A stretch of DNA of 64,000 nucleotides from Unio delphinus. Taxonomy: Eukaryota; Mollusca; Bivalvia; Unionida; Unionidae. The stretch covers positions 1,946,501-2,010,500 of the forward strand of contig JAQISU010000096.1 of assembly GCA_029339505.1 (NCBI GenBank), in the 5' to 3' direction. Numbering within the stretch: the stretch's first letter is position 1; every line of letters begins with the position of its first letter. Below, in pieces: positions 1-13,033 of this stretch. The notes beneath the pieces were generated by a model. The model made no database searches, was not told the origin of the DNA, and saw only the letters and a list, made by a program, of their open reading frames with translations. A program made the translations under genes and the position numbers.

Positions 1-589
1 TTGTATATACTCACTTACAAGTCTGGTCAAACTTCAAACTGCAAAGACCTCTGTTAATTAATACACTGACAGATCTGGGTTGATGCAGTTTGTTAGGAGT
101 AATCAGTCAAACAAACAACATAGACATTGATCTGCTAGCACAGTTTGTGAAAGTGAATCATGTACTGGGTTGTTTCAGTTAGACTCAACTTATAAGTCAG
201 TATATTTGGTAGCTAGATGTTAAGTTCATGACACAAAAAAAAGCAATTGCCAAAATCCTGGGTATGAAGGTGAATGTTTACAATAGTTCATAGGTATTTT
301 CAGGTAATGCATTGTACAGAAAATAATATTTGCATATGAGCAGTTTTATTTATATACATGTTTGTGTTTGTGAATGTTTCTCTATGATGCTATCTTTGCA
401 TTACTGAGCCTCAGGAAAGGATATTTGACATTTTTTTTCCATTGAAAGTTCACAAGCCACAATGCAGTCATGTTCTTAAGACTCACAAAGACAGCAGTAT
501 GTTTATAAACAGATGTTACATTGTCATGTAAAACCTCAATGTTTAGTCAAGTGTACTCCAAGGGCTTGAACACAGTGTTTAGTCAAATT

Positions 590-835
590 TAATTCATTTT
601 CAGTGTCTAGTCAAATGAAGCCCACCCGGCTGTACATTTTCCAAGGTTTCCTAGGAAACCTTGGACAGATGTTCCTATGAAAAACCTTGGAGTATTGGTT
701 ACTGTCTGAGGTAAAAGTCCAAGGTTTTTATACTTAGATGTCCGAGCTTGTTCTAGGATTAGTGTCTGAGGTGTCTTTGGACGTATTGTCCTCGGACATA
801 GTCTGAGTTTTCCTAGGACACCCTCTAGCATAAAG
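590..835. repeat. CCTTGGA/TCCTAGG-rich repeat block, left copy
   Basis: The block is dense in the self-complementary words CCAAGGTTT, AAACCTTGG and TCCTAGGA. It is preceded by a segment ending TCTAGTCAAATGAAGCC that is repeated at about 4675-4692. The related block at 3850-4110 has the same vocabulary. The pair flanks about 3.3 kb, so they may be parts of one element or independent insertions of one family. Confidence 0.5.
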
Positions 836-3800
836 AAAAATCAGATGAACAATTTATATCATGAAGCAAATGAAGACTTTAAAATTTTAAATTTTGTTCA
901 TCATAAATGAAATTTTCAAAAATATCCAGAATGCCTTTTTTTAAAATGCTAAATTTTACATTTTAGTTTGAAATATTCATTCATTTCCATACTTACTAAC
1001 CCCCAAGAGGTACAATTACTTATTGCTATTATAAATGACAAAAAAGTGTAAACTATATATTATATGCCTGTATTACAGCTCAGTGTGCTGTATATCATAA
1101 CTCTTTTATTCCTTGAAAGTTTGTAATGCAGTGTTGATTTGTCCTGTCTCCTGATTAAACATGTTTTTAAGTTTGAAAAGAACCATTTGCTGTAATAGGC
1201 CATATAACATCCACAAATCAAACCGTAAAGTGTTTCTCTCTCTCTTCTTTAAAAAAATATACTGGTTTTCAAACTGACTAGCTCATGAATAAAATGAATC
1301 AGTGCTTAAGGCAAAGTTCTCTTAGGAAGTAAGCCATGTTTTCTTGGAAATGGGTTGTATAAAGTTGCTAATAGCTAACAAGGAAGGTATTCTTGTGCTA
1401 TTATTATGCAGCAGTCACCTTTTGAAGAATGTTCTCAATTTTTTAAAATGGAAATAAAGAGATGATAATGAAAATGACAATTTTATTTATTGCTTTATGT
1501 TAAGTTTATTTTTAATTTAGCAAAAAAGTGTAATCCATTAGAGTCTAGCAGCACACATAATTTGCTGGAAAAAAGCACAATGATAGCATCTATGCATTTT
1601 AATCCCCGTTTCTTGAAGGCTTTCAGTACTTCGCTGATTTTATTGTTAATCATTGCATCCTTTACATATTGCCATTTCTTTTGGATCAATTCTGTAAATA
1701 AAAAAATAAATATATATAATGTGATGAATTGATAAAATAATTAGTACACATATAACACTATTGTAACTGTTGTAGCCTTCAATTTATAAATCATGTTCAG
1801 AATCTTTTAGTTTTGAATTTAATTTTTAAAAAAAGAAAACAAGGTATTAACCCTTAAAACACTATTATTAAAAAGTCTACTTTTGGCATTTTGGAAAATC
1901 ATTTAAAATTGTTGATAACAAATATACTCAAGGTTATATTCTGTACCTGGCTAAATGCCTTACAAGTTCATCTCAAAATTACAATTCAGAACACAATTAC
2001 TTCTTATAACTGTTTAAAGTTGGAAAGCTGGAAAATAGAAGAATGATGCACTATATATTTGTATAATTATTGTAGACAGAGCCCGGATGTAGACTATTAG
2101 AAAAGGCTTATTAAAATGCACCTTCTTTTTCACGTACATTAGGATGGTAGACAATATATGAAAGCCAATACAAGTACATGTCTGTGTCTAATTTAATGTA
2201 ATACAATAAAACAGAAATTAACTTACCCCTCAATCTTTCTAATGATCCCTTCTGTTATTCCAAAAGTTGGCAACTTCGCCGACACCAAATCCCCAACTTT
2301 GTTACGTTTTGTATTCTTCTATTGCTTTTCTTGGCTCAACAGTATTGTGAAGGCTGAGTACATGTCCGGTAATTGGATTGTCATTTTTTCCATATGAATA
2401 ACCCAAACAACTTCATGGCAAATCTACTCAACGCAAATTATAACTCGTAAGCTTTGAATGGATTGCTTTCAAATTTATATGAAGACGCGAATGAGATTTT
2501 TTATTTGGTGAATCGACTGCTGTGATTGTTCCAGCCCCTGCAACCAATCAAAGACTGTGAAAGAAATATTTCCAGGAAATTTCCACAACTTCCTATTAAT
2601 ATTTTAAAATTTAAAACCAGTAAGTAGATAAGAACTTGCTGTGAGTATTAAATGGGGTCCTTATAATAATCTCAATATCAATGTTATAAAGTTATCTCCT
2701 AGCTTCCGATCGCTGCAGACGGAAAGTGCCATATCGCGAGCATGTAAACAAAGAAGACCTTTAACAGAGTACAGACATTTTGCGTGTAAGTACACTAACA
2801 CAAGATCGCATTAATAACTTTATCCATTACTACTCACAACTTAGCTATCACTCACAAACAATTTAACTACTGACGTTCAGTTTCACTTGCTCACAAAAAG
2901 GATATATGTGGCTTTGCAAAACTTAAATGAAAGGTGTAAATCCAAATGTTCAACATTATGTTGCAATTTTACTTGGAAAATACCATTTACAGCACATTAT
3001 TTGTCTACATTTGATGAATACCTAAGTTTTATTATAATTTAATTAATTAATTTTAAATAAAAAAATCTTATACAGGTTTAAACTCTGAGTGAAAACATGT
3101 CATTGTTCAAATTTATGTTGTCAATAACTTGGGTAATTTTTCATTTTATTTTAGCATAAAAGCAGTAACATCATTGAAATATTTACTATTCTTAAACTCC
3201 CAAATGTATTTTATGTTTTTCAGAGATGGAATCTGTGTTGTACTAGCAGAGTACTTAAAAGAACTTCTTTTTGTTGTCAGAAAACAGGATAAAGTGTTTG
3301 GTGCATTCTTCCCAAATCATTTTGAAAGGGATTAAATTTCACTGTAACTGCATATTATCAGATGTGATATGAAAAATGACTATTAAAAATGGTGTCATGC
3401 CAATTCCATGGAATTTTACGTATTTTTCATTTTTTTTCTTAACACTAATGTGTCCGATAAACAATGACATACCATAATTTATTATCTATTTCCACTAGTA
3501 TTTTCAATTATCCCTGATGTAACTCACATACAAATGCACTGTCAGATAAATGACGTATGTACTTTTAAGCATTGAAGACTTTACTTTAGATTCATTTGCT
3601 GGAAAATATATTTTTACAATCGTCCAGTGTGGTTACAGGACATTGGAATTCAAGGACCACTGTGTTATACTAACATAATTGTTAGTGAAGTGATTAAAAG
3701 TCTATGAATGGGTAGAATTTATCTAACTTTAGGATCCCAGAATGTGTGTACGATTTGGTTTTGGGATGATATACATCATTCATTTTAATAAACTGTAAAA

Positions 3801-3849
3801 AAAAAAAATCTGAATAAATATTCAGAAATCTCTAAATACACAGTTAAAA

Positions 3850-4110
3850 CACACCAAGTCTATGTCCAAGCTGAAAAATTTCTAAGTCCACAGTTCTCAG
3901 CTATGTCTGAGATAAACAATGACTAAGTTCTTATTTCCTAGGTTTTTCCGAGCTAAAAATTTACTAAGTTCTCATGTCCAAGGTTTTGTCCAAGGTATTT
4001 CCTAGGTGTCTTTATAATGTACGAGATCATGTCTGAAGTTGTTTATAAAACCTTGGACAAAATATCAGCAAAACCTTGGACGTCCAAGGTTTTTCCAAGG
4101 TCTTCCTAGG
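3850..4110. repeat. CCTTGGA/TCCTAGG-rich repeat block, right copy
   Basis: Repeated words of the type CCAAGGTTTTTCC and ACCTTGGAC and their complements can form multiple hairpins. The block runs directly into the 40-bp tandem array that follows, as the left block is preceded by one unit of the same array type. Confidence 0.5.
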
Positions 4111-4760
4111 AACATACTCAGTGTTCAGTCAAATTTAAACCATTGGCTTGCATGTACTCAATGTCTAGTCAGATTTAATCAATTGGCTTGAACATACTCA
4201 ATGTTTAGTCAGTTTTAACCCATATGCTTCAATGTACTCAGTGTTTAGTCAAGTTTAAACCATTGGCTTGCACATACTCAATGTCTAATCAAGTTTAAAC
4301 CATTGGCTTGAACATAATGTTTAGTCAAATTTAAACCATTGGATTTAACATACTCAATGTCTAGTCAAGTTTAAACCATTGGCTTGAACATACTCAATGT
4401 TTAGTCAAATTTAAACCATTGGATTTAACATACTCAATGTCTAGTCAAGTTTAAACCATTGGCTTTAACATACTCAATGTTTAGTCAAATTTAAACCATT
4501 GGATTTATACTCAATATCTAGTCAAGTTTAAACCATTGGCTTGAACATACTCAATGTTTAGTCAAATTTAAACCATTGGATTTATACTCAATGTCTAGTC
4601 AAGTTTAACCCATTGGTTTGAACATACTCGATATCTAGTAAAATTTAACTCATTGGTCTAAACATTTTCAGTGTCTAGTCAAATGAAGCCGATTGGCTTG
4701 CACATACTCAATGACTATTCAAGTTTAAACCATTGGTTTTAACATACTATGACTACTTCT
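4110..4760 (+). repeat. 40-bp tandem repeat array (about 16 units)
   Basis: The unit reads approximately accattggcttgaacatact followed by caatgtttagtcaaatttaa, 40 bp in all. Two main variants differ in 'ggcttgaac/ggatttaac' and 'tgtctag/tgtttag', and they alternate in places. A single related unit sits at 560-620. No coding potential is seen. Confidence 0.85.
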
Positions 4761-5182
4761 CTTTGATGTTCATCATTCCATATATACTCTTTAAGATGGA
4801 TATAACTATGACTAAGATAGACTCCTGTGCTGTTGAATAATGCACTGGTAGATCATGGTTTACATTGTTTGACTACTGATTACTCAGTAGCAAACTACAT
4901 AGGCCCAGATCTGTGCTGGCAGATCTGTGACTGTTCAGTTTGCAGTTGACAATTTATTTTTGGTAGTGATGTTTGTGGTTTGCAGCAAACACAAAAAGAT
5001 AAATATGCAAGGACTAAACATGAAGTGATTTGAAACATATATAGGAAAAAACATGCAGACATACATTTTTGTATTATGTATTATGAGGCAGGTTTTTGGG
5101 ATAAAACTTTAAAAAAATGTTTAATAATTTGCCAAAAAAAGTATTATTACCTTTAATAATTTTGTCATTGTCCAAATTTCAG

Positions 5183-5246
5183 TCAGAAGAGCCGTTCTTG
5201 TCTTGCTGGTAACCATGGATACGACAACATCTACAAGAGCATGCAT
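5183..5246 (+). CDS. ENPP exon 1 of those visible: end of catalytic domain, unit 1
   Basis: The exon has an acceptor TTTCAG before 5183 and a donor GTTAGT after 5246. It reads (after one carried base) QKSRSCLAGNHGYDNIYKSMH. The GNHGYDN core corresponds to the GTHGSDN segment near the end of the ENPP phosphodiesterase domain, whose His is a zinc ligand in the family. It ends in phase 0 and continues sensibly into the exon at 10329. The exon upstream of it is not found, so the first catalytic domain is only partly represented in the window. Confidence 0.85.
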
Positions 5247-8200
5247 GTTAGTACAGTCAATGACATCTGAACACATTTTTCATCTGTACTTTCTTTTAGC
5301 AAACTGAAGTTCTTTGTAATAGATTTTTACTTTAATTAATTATTTAATCATCAACTGTTGTTGCTAATTCACATATACCAGGTATTCTTTTTTTTTCTTA
5401 GCAATTTTTATCAGCTCAGAACATGTGTGGAAAAATCATGTTTGGTACAACAATGCAGATGCTGTAAGTTAATTAGCATATGCATCATGTTCTGCATTGG
5501 TTTTGGACTGTACATGGTGGCCATTATATTTGGTGCAGGAAGAACATAGTAAAAGACATTGAAGAACCACTAACCAGTTAAAGCTACTGGCATGCTTTCT
5601 CAAATCCAGACTGCCTTGCCTGAGCATTTGTTAATCAGGTTCTTGTTTCTACCCACCAAATTATGCTTGGGAGTATTCCAAAAATGGCTGCATGGCACAA
5701 AATCAGAAGAACATAGATTTGTAGTTAAGAGCACAGAAATGCATTACTTTTATGATTATTTGCTCAGATGGGATTGTCATAGTTGTTCCCATATTTGGAT
5801 GCATGAGTATGCTATTTTAACCAGCTTTTTCTTCATCTGCATTACATTTGAAATGTGTCAGACACAGCACTCCCATCATGCTCTTTGGTTACCTGAGTAA
5901 CATAGCTTGAGGCTGCATTATGCGTGTGTTCAGATATACCCTTTGCACTTGAAGCACTGGCGTTACTTAGATCATTTGTTTTGATACAAAAATGTCATTC
6001 AGCTTGATGCAGCTCTTTACAAAATTGAACATTCAGACCATTTGGGTTGCATTATTCATTGGTGCAGAGATTTTGATCATCTGCACAACATTGTACAGTT
6101 TTGTTCTGACATCTGCTTGATTATGCCATAACTTCGCACTCAGAATAATGGTTGTTTGGAGCATGCATTTTGCTAAAAGAAATTATGTTTGAGAACTTAG
6201 AAAATTGCCTCTCCAGTCATCTGCTTGGTCATATAATGAAAATATTAATTAAGAGCATACATGTTGAGTTAACACATGATGATCACAAATTGTAATAGGA
6301 AGGAGAGAGAGAACCTTTTATCGGTGCAAAATATGTTAGTTCAGTTTTAGCAAATGAACACATCTCAGCAGTACAGTCAGACAGTTAATTTAGCTTATTA
6401 AAACTCTAAGCTCATGTTTTCAACAGCTCCACCAGTTAACAGACTGATAATTTAAAAAAATGTATAAACCTACAATTCTGAGATAATGTTGATGAGAGAA
6501 AATCAGGGAATTTGATTTTGAGGCTTCAGAGTCAAGTGCTTGATCAGCAGGAATTGACCTGGCAAAGTTGTGTTCTGCAAGAAAACTGGTAACAATTCTT
6601 TTTGCCTACTCCTATTAGGTTAAAGAGCATATATTTGGCTGCCATTTCTGATTAAAGAGAGCTTGCTTCATTTGTCCTTGAAATAATCTTGGATCATTTG
6701 GATAGAATGACCTTATATACCAAATGCATGATGAGAGCATCAAAGAAGTGATTGATTCTAAGTATATATTATAAAGTTAAGGAGTTTTTGTTTAACGATC
6801 ATTTCTCAGGTGGGAGAGAGCATTCTTCATTTGTGCAAAAAATGACTTGGGACATAAGTGCAAAACAAATAAAAAGGGGAATTAAACATATTCTCAAAGT
6901 AGCCTAATTATTACCTGCTCCTGAATTCATATTTTGAAGTTTGAGGAAAATATGTTTTGATGACATTTCAGACAAGAGAGACAATGCTTCATTTATCCAA
7001 ATAATGATTTTGGATGATTGGTACAGAATGGCTGAAACACATGCTCTAAGTGGTTAAATTTCTACCTGCATCTGGACATGTACTCTAAAGTTTGAGAGGA
7101 AATGCATGGCTGCCATTTCTATAAACAGAGCATGTTCCATTTGTCTAATAAACCGTATCATGACATTTGTGCAGAGCTGACATTCAGGATTAATTAATTA
7201 ATTATTATTAATATTATTAATATTAATTATTGCATGATTTGAGGAATTATATCTGATGCAATAACAGAGATCCAAGTACATGTGTATTTATATGTTACCT
7301 GTGACTATTCATACTCTATGTTGTGTCCCTCTTTCCATGTATGTTCTGTATCCCCATCCCATGTATGCCAATCGAGCAAATATTCTTTACATCTGTCATC
7401 AATTTCACATCAGTTTAATCAATCTTAAATTGACTCCATGAATGAAATCAATATCTGGTATGAAGCTTTATATTAAAAACGTCTTAGTCGAGTTCAGTTT
7501 TCAAGTTTTCCCCCCAAAATATGATGATGTTATAGCCATTGTTTGATTTAGAATGTTGCCCCTCAATTCAAACCAAGTTTTCATCAGTGGCACCATATTG
7601 AGTCAATTATTTATAATTTTTGACAAAACTTTTTTAGGGGTTGAAAGTTATAAGACGTATGTATTTGGAAATCTGTTCTGGAAAGTCAAGTTTTGGAATG
7701 TTTCTCCTGAGCTAAATTCTCTAGGTACAGACTAAAATAAATGCTGATAAAACAATCTTTGTGCCTTGATTTGGCAGTACTTGTAACTTTATTGTAGTCA
7801 TTATTTTGAAAGTAGTACATGTACCATGTATGCTCACTTATAATTGAGGCCAACTGCTAACAGATAGACCCAGACCTGTCATGTCTTGATGTATGTTTTA
7901 AACAAATGCCAGTTGCATTGCCAAATTGTAGTGCCATCTGATGGGAATATTCCTTATAGTAAAGTAGATCTTCTGAAATTTTCTGTGATATCCCAATCAG
8001 GTGTCAGGGTATCAGGTAAATACTAATTAACCATATCAGGATAAGGTTACACTTGAAATTACCTCAAGATTCAAATGGCTGTCGCTGTCTCTGCAAGTGG
8101 CAGCATTAAATCTGGAATCAGATTTTTGAGGATTAAATTTCTCTCGGGTTTATGTAATCATGAATAAATGTTTAAATAAAAAAAGAACACAACCAGGCAA

Positions 8201-8569
8201 ACAGGCAAAAAATGCATAATAATGACAGTGATTTCATATTGTGATGCCCACAATTGAGTGGAATCTATTTATAGTACACTAGCGGACTTGATGTGCAAGA
8301 AAGTGAAAATGTTTACGCTTAAGATTGCATACCTTAAAAAGAAACATTAAACACTTACTGTAGCATTTAAAAGATATAAATATGCATAGATCATTGTGTA
8401 GATTTTCCATTAAATTTCCCATAATAAAAAAGGAGCCATGTCTAAAAAGTTTGCTGAAAATTAGTGGATGGTCTAATTATCATACTAAGATATTTTTTTG
8501 TAAATAGTTTCTCCAGTTTTTTAAAAATGGGTGTGGGCTTATAATTAAGCATAGGATCATTCTGAGATA

Positions 8570-8830
8570 AATACAGTATAAAATATGAGATAAATACACT
8601 TTAAAACATGTGATAAATATAGTATAAAATATGAGATAATCACAGTATAAAACATGAGATAGATAATATAAAATGAGATAAATACACTTTAAAACATTTG
8701 ATTAATGCAGTATAAAATATGAGATAAACAGTATAAAATGAGATAGATATAGTATAAAAAAATGAGATAAATATACTTTAAAATGTGAGATAAATGCAGT
8801 ATAAAATGTGAGATAAATACAGTATAAAGC
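8570..8830 (+). repeat. About 23-bp tandem array (GAGATAAATACAGTATAAAATAT)
   Basis: About ten imperfect copies are present, with small length changes (20-24 bp). It is a simple AT-rich minisatellite in the intron. Confidence 0.8.
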
Positions 8831-9654
8831 ATAGCCTGGGTATTTCTTTTGTGTTCAGTGTGATATTTAAATAGCATATGCACTGCAGACTACACAATAC
8901 TTGGATCTGCCATCCCATGATGTGCTGGCAAATCTGGGTCTCTGCAGATTGTTATGAGTACTCAGTAGAAAAATTATATATGTTGCTTGGTGTAGGACTC
9001 AGTTTTAAGTGACTTTATATGTCACATCATTGAAATAATTTTGAATGCCTAAGATTTTTTTAAAAATATACCTTTTTTATCTTTGTTTGCATGACATAGG
9101 AACATTTTGTCTGAATTTTACAACATTAGTGGTGGTAGTAACATACGAAATCCCACTTACATAAAACATTACTTTTCAATATTTCCTTTACTAAAATTTC
9201 AGAACCTTTTGTTTTGAGTGCATGATAGATGCAATGTGATGTTTTCTGTACATTTTACACAGAAAGCAAAATTTAAATTAAGGATGATTCAATTGATAAC
9301 GTAAGAAACAGACATCATAAAACTAATCTCATGTTGATCTCATATGCGGGCAAAAAGATGTTTGTTTCCCTTCCAGGTAGTTTCAAACTGCTTTGTATCA
9401 TTGGCATTGGCATAAATTTGTATTACTATATTTACAGATAAGTTAATCCATATATCCCCATCATAAGTAGCAAAGTTCTCATGAATGAATCTCAACCGAT
9501 AGTTGGTCTTGTAGAGTTTTGTGGAGATAATCTTTATGCCAGCTTGATTAAAGGTCATTTATTTACATAAATATTCATGGATTTTGGAAGGGGCCAATTA
9601 TCTTTGCAGAAAAATCATTATTCTTTAGGTTCTTAAATTCATAGTTTGTAGCAA

Positions 9655-9920
9655 CCACAAAATCCATGAAAATTGGTACCCCATAATAATTGGTATCCTA
9701 TGAACATTGGTACCCCATGAAAATTGGCACTGGTATTCAATGAATATTGATATCTCATGAAAGATACCATGAAACTTTGTACCACATGATAATTGGTATC
9801 CTATGAAAATTAGTATTTCATGAAAATTGGTACCCTATGAAAGATACCATGAAAATTGTTACTACATGAAGATTGCTGTCCCATGAACATTGGTACCAAA
9901 GGAACACTGATATCTCACCA
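9655..9920 (+). repeat. Short imperfect tandem array (CATGAAAATTGGTACCC type)
   Basis: About 14 imperfect 16-18-bp words built on CATGAAAATTGGTACC are seen, partly degraded by substitutions. Confidence 0.7.
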
Positions 9921-10328
9921 GAAATATAGAATTCACAGTATTTGTGAAAGTTTTTCAGTTGGCCATCTACTTTTCAAAGCATAGGTTTTTAATGACAGCA
10001 GATGTCAGCAGATTTGAATCTTTGTAGTTTGTTGGGACTAATCAGTATAAAAACCAACATGGGTCTTGACCTACTGGTTCATTATGGAACAGTAGATTTG
10101 GGTCTATGCTATTTTGCAGTTGAATCTGTCTTATAAGAGAGCATATCACTTTCAGTTATATATTTTAATTATACATGTTTGCCCAAAATGCATTTAATTG
10201 GTTTCAGCAAAACTGTATTGAAATGGTTTAGTTAACACAATGTTATATCAGCTTTATGCCCCCCTCCCTCTTCTTCATAAAATGTCTCTGTTTGCATCCT
10301 TCTGAGTTTCAAATAATTCTTTCTACAG

Positions 10329-10416
10329 GCATTATTCTTGGCATATGGACCAGATTTCAAGAAGAATTTTAGCACAGCACCATTTGAAAATATTGAATTG
10401 TACAACATGATGTCAG
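10329..10416 (+). CDS. ENPP exon 2: catalytic-domain end, unit 1
   Basis: The exon lies between acceptor TTCTACAG and donor GTAAAA and enters in phase 0. It translates to ALFLAYGPDFKKNFSTAPF followed by ENIELYNMMS, matching the ENPP family segment ALFVGYGP-F ... FENIELYNLMCDLL. It leaves in phase 1, and the missing two bases of the next Glu codon come from the exon at 14747. Match and phasing together make this a secure exon. Confidence 0.95.
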
Positions 10417-10774
10417 GTAAAATATTATATGACAGCATTCTCAAATACAATTCTAAATTGCAACTATGGATGACTACTCCAAACTGAAAGTGCCTTCCCT
10501 GGGTCCCAAGTAAATTATGAACAGATAGCTCCTCTTAAATCTTGAGTAGGTCAGTCAGGTAAAAAGGAGGACAGATTTAAAAACACTTTGAAGCTTACTC
10601 TAATGGAATTATAAAGATATACTCAGGCATGTACATTTTATAATTTTTAAATTTAAATTTAAATTAGTTTATTGCTGTCACTTTTATATGCACCAAATAC
10701 AACTGGTTTTTCATATGATATGAGCTGTCCATTTATGTAGGTGATTGGTGCAGATTAACTGCAAGATACTAATA

Positions 10775-13033
10775 CAGTGCAACCCTGCTATAACGCACTC
10801 CGCTATAACGCGAATTCGGATATAATACAGTTGTGGCGTGGCTCCCAAAATTTCGTATATTCATTCGCACCTGAAAAAAATATTTTTGAGTTCAATGTTT
10901 ATTATCATTATGGGAGGAGATCGCATATGAATTCAAATTTAATAAGATCATGGCATGGTCCCTGCAATTTCTTTTTTTAAGTACAAGAAATAGTGTGTAA
11001 AACGTTTATTATCATTTTTGGGGAGGAGTTCTAGTATGAATTTGAATATAATACAATCGTGGCATAGCTTATGAAATTTAACAATTTCACCAGGTTCATG
11101 AAGTGTTATGCCAAAATCAACATTATCGGAAACGTTACTTGTTACTGATCCATGAGTATAGCCAGTAAGTCGTCTTTGTGATTGTCTTCAATTAATTCTG
11201 TATACAATCGTTGCACAAACAATAACTGACACGTTTTTTTTCTTTCTTCCACTGCATACATATACACAACCAAGCAGAAAGTATGAAAAATAAAGTGCAA
11301 AACATTTATTCTAGGATTGTGCAGGGCTTCGCCAATGTCACAAACTGCGATTCTATTATCCTTATTGGCAGTAAAATATACCATTTGGCGACTTTTTTAT
11401 TGGTGACATTGTTGGCTGTTTAAACTTGTTTATACAACCATTGGTTTGGAGTGGAGAAATTCAGATTCCCCATGAAAGGTAGCCGCACACTTGATATAAA
11501 ATGCACTGAAATTTATCTATTGTTACATAAACAATTTCTTTGTCTATACTGACAAATCATCTTAACAGTGTATTGTTACATCATAATTCGCTTGTGCTGA
11601 CATCATGCATGAGTACTGTATGTTTTTAGATATCTGCTTTTTTTGTTGTTGACATTTCTGGTAGCAGAGATCAACCGGACAAAGCATTATCTCGTAATCT
11701 GTCTTTGTCGGATTTTCAGCCGCTCGCTAGTAATTAATAATATACTTTATTTGTATGTGGATGGTAGGTAAAATTCCTCTTCTTTCCATTCAGAATTAAA
11801 TCCTTCAGAACAACCATATTTTTTGTAATAATCCTTGTCATCAGACCAGAGCACATGCGTCTCTATCATATGTTGACCCTTTGTTAAATTTCAGACACAT
11901 GAGTGCAAGGCAGCATCACTCCACTACCACAAATGTAAAAAATAAAAATAATAAAAAAAACATCTTGTGATCTATTCAGTAGGCAGGAGAAACTGTATCT
12001 AGAATCGACCAAATGACGGCCACTTCATTTTTAAAAATGCACCCAGCTAAAATAGTTTGCTGAAATTTCAAAGGAAACAGATTACCTTTGAAGCACTGAT
12101 TGTTATGAAAACATACTCAGCAAATAGAAAAAAATCGTCTCAATCATGCAATACAATTATTTGATGTTGCTGCCACAATAAGAAATGGGCATTTGTTAGG
12201 TTCTCCAAAGCTATCCTTTAGCAGTGGCTTCAATAACCCATGCACCCATCATCAAAGAAAGCCGACTACAATCTTTCAATAAAAACAAAGAGATTTTATT
12301 CAAAGGAAGTCAGTACCAAAATTAAATAAAAATGATGGAATCTGATGGATTTATTTATTTTCCAACAAGACTGGAACATGTTAACTGTGCTGTGAAAGTT
12401 TCCTTTCTGTTTTTGGAAAACGTTTATGCTTATGAACGCTACCAACGGCGGCTTTAAGCACAAACTAACTTTTACTGACTTGGGACGTACTGGAAAGTAA
12501 ATGTGCTTTGTCATTCGTTACGTGAGTGTGCTATGTTTTTCCACTGAATTCAGACTAATATGACCTGTGACAAAATTATTGAATATTTTAAAGCTCTGTG
12601 TGTGTGTGTGTGTGTGTGTGCATATTTTCGATGGAATAACTTGTATTGTGGATTCAGTGTAAATGATGAGGTTCGTAGGCAAATACATGGTTTTGATACT
12701 CTATTCATGCTATACATTAAACATGTATATATAAACAGTATTCACATATATGTACCAATTCGTGGTTCTCTAAATAAAGTAAAATATTATAAATGTCTTC
12801 ACTAAAGGTGTATTTCTCATTTAATATACATCGATTTAAGATGGTAACTGTGCCAATGAAGCATGTATGTTACTTCCCACATTTATAATATACACCCCCC
12901 CCACACACATTTTTTATGGGTACATGAATCATTTTCTTCAGCTAACTGACCTGGTTGCTTATAACACGGTTCGGTCTATAATGCGGTCGGGTTCTTTGGC
13001 TCCCAACTACCATGTTATAGTGGGGTCACACTG
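10775..13033. mobile_element. Pogo/Tigger-type non-autonomous DNA transposon, 2.26 kb
   Basis: The left end CAGTGCAACCCTGCTATAAC (10775 on) and the complement of the right end, CAGTGTGACCCCACTATAAC (to 13033), form terminal inverted repeats typical of the pogo group. Each is flanked by a TA target duplication (10773-10774 and 13034-13035). The first 300 bases hold a degenerate internal duplication ('ataatacagttgtggcgtgg' and 'ataatacaatcgtggcatag'). I find no transposase-like ORF inside; a (TG)n tract sits at 12598-12620. It lies wholly within ENPP intron 2. Confidence 0.85.
12598..12620. repeat. (TG)n microsatellite
   Basis: An uninterrupted TG dinucleotide run lies within the pogo-type element. 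Confidence 0.95.

Larger units (their letters stand above)
1..5182. other. Upstream intron or flank of the ENPP gene, repeat-bearing
   Basis: I see no convincing exon here. The stretch is AT-rich and holds copies of two local repeat families: a CCTTGGAC/TCCTAGG-rich block (640-830 and about 3850-4110) and a 40-bp array (4110-4760). It also has a short palindromic repeat near 60-160 and another near 4840-4960. ORFs here are short and have no recognisable domain. Catalytic-domain exons preceding the exon at 5183 must lie upstream of the window or be missing; I could not find the metal-binding DHGM-type exon. Confidence 0.5.
5247..10328. other. ENPP intron 1 with degenerate repeats
   Basis: No exon is seen. 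From about 5900 to 7200 there is a degenerate tandem organisation in which phrases like 'agcatgcttcatttgtcc' and 'tggctgccatttct' recur every 150-200 bases. At 8570-8830 lies a 23-bp GAGATAAATACAGTATAAAATAT array, and at 9660-9910 a short 'atgaaaattggtaccc' array. A palindromic dispersed repeat lies at 8885-8975. A short cysteine-rich ORF at 5358-5549 is rejected as an exon. Confidence 0.55.

Noticed and set aside
607..831. Minus-strand ORF of 74 codons
   Set aside because: It is composed of the CCTTGGA/TCCTAGG repeat words and has no domain.
5358..5549. Cys-rich ORF as a somatomedin-B-like or ENPP exon
   Set aside because: The exons at 5183-5246 and 10329-10416 join directly in phase 0 and match the family without a gap, leaving no room for it.
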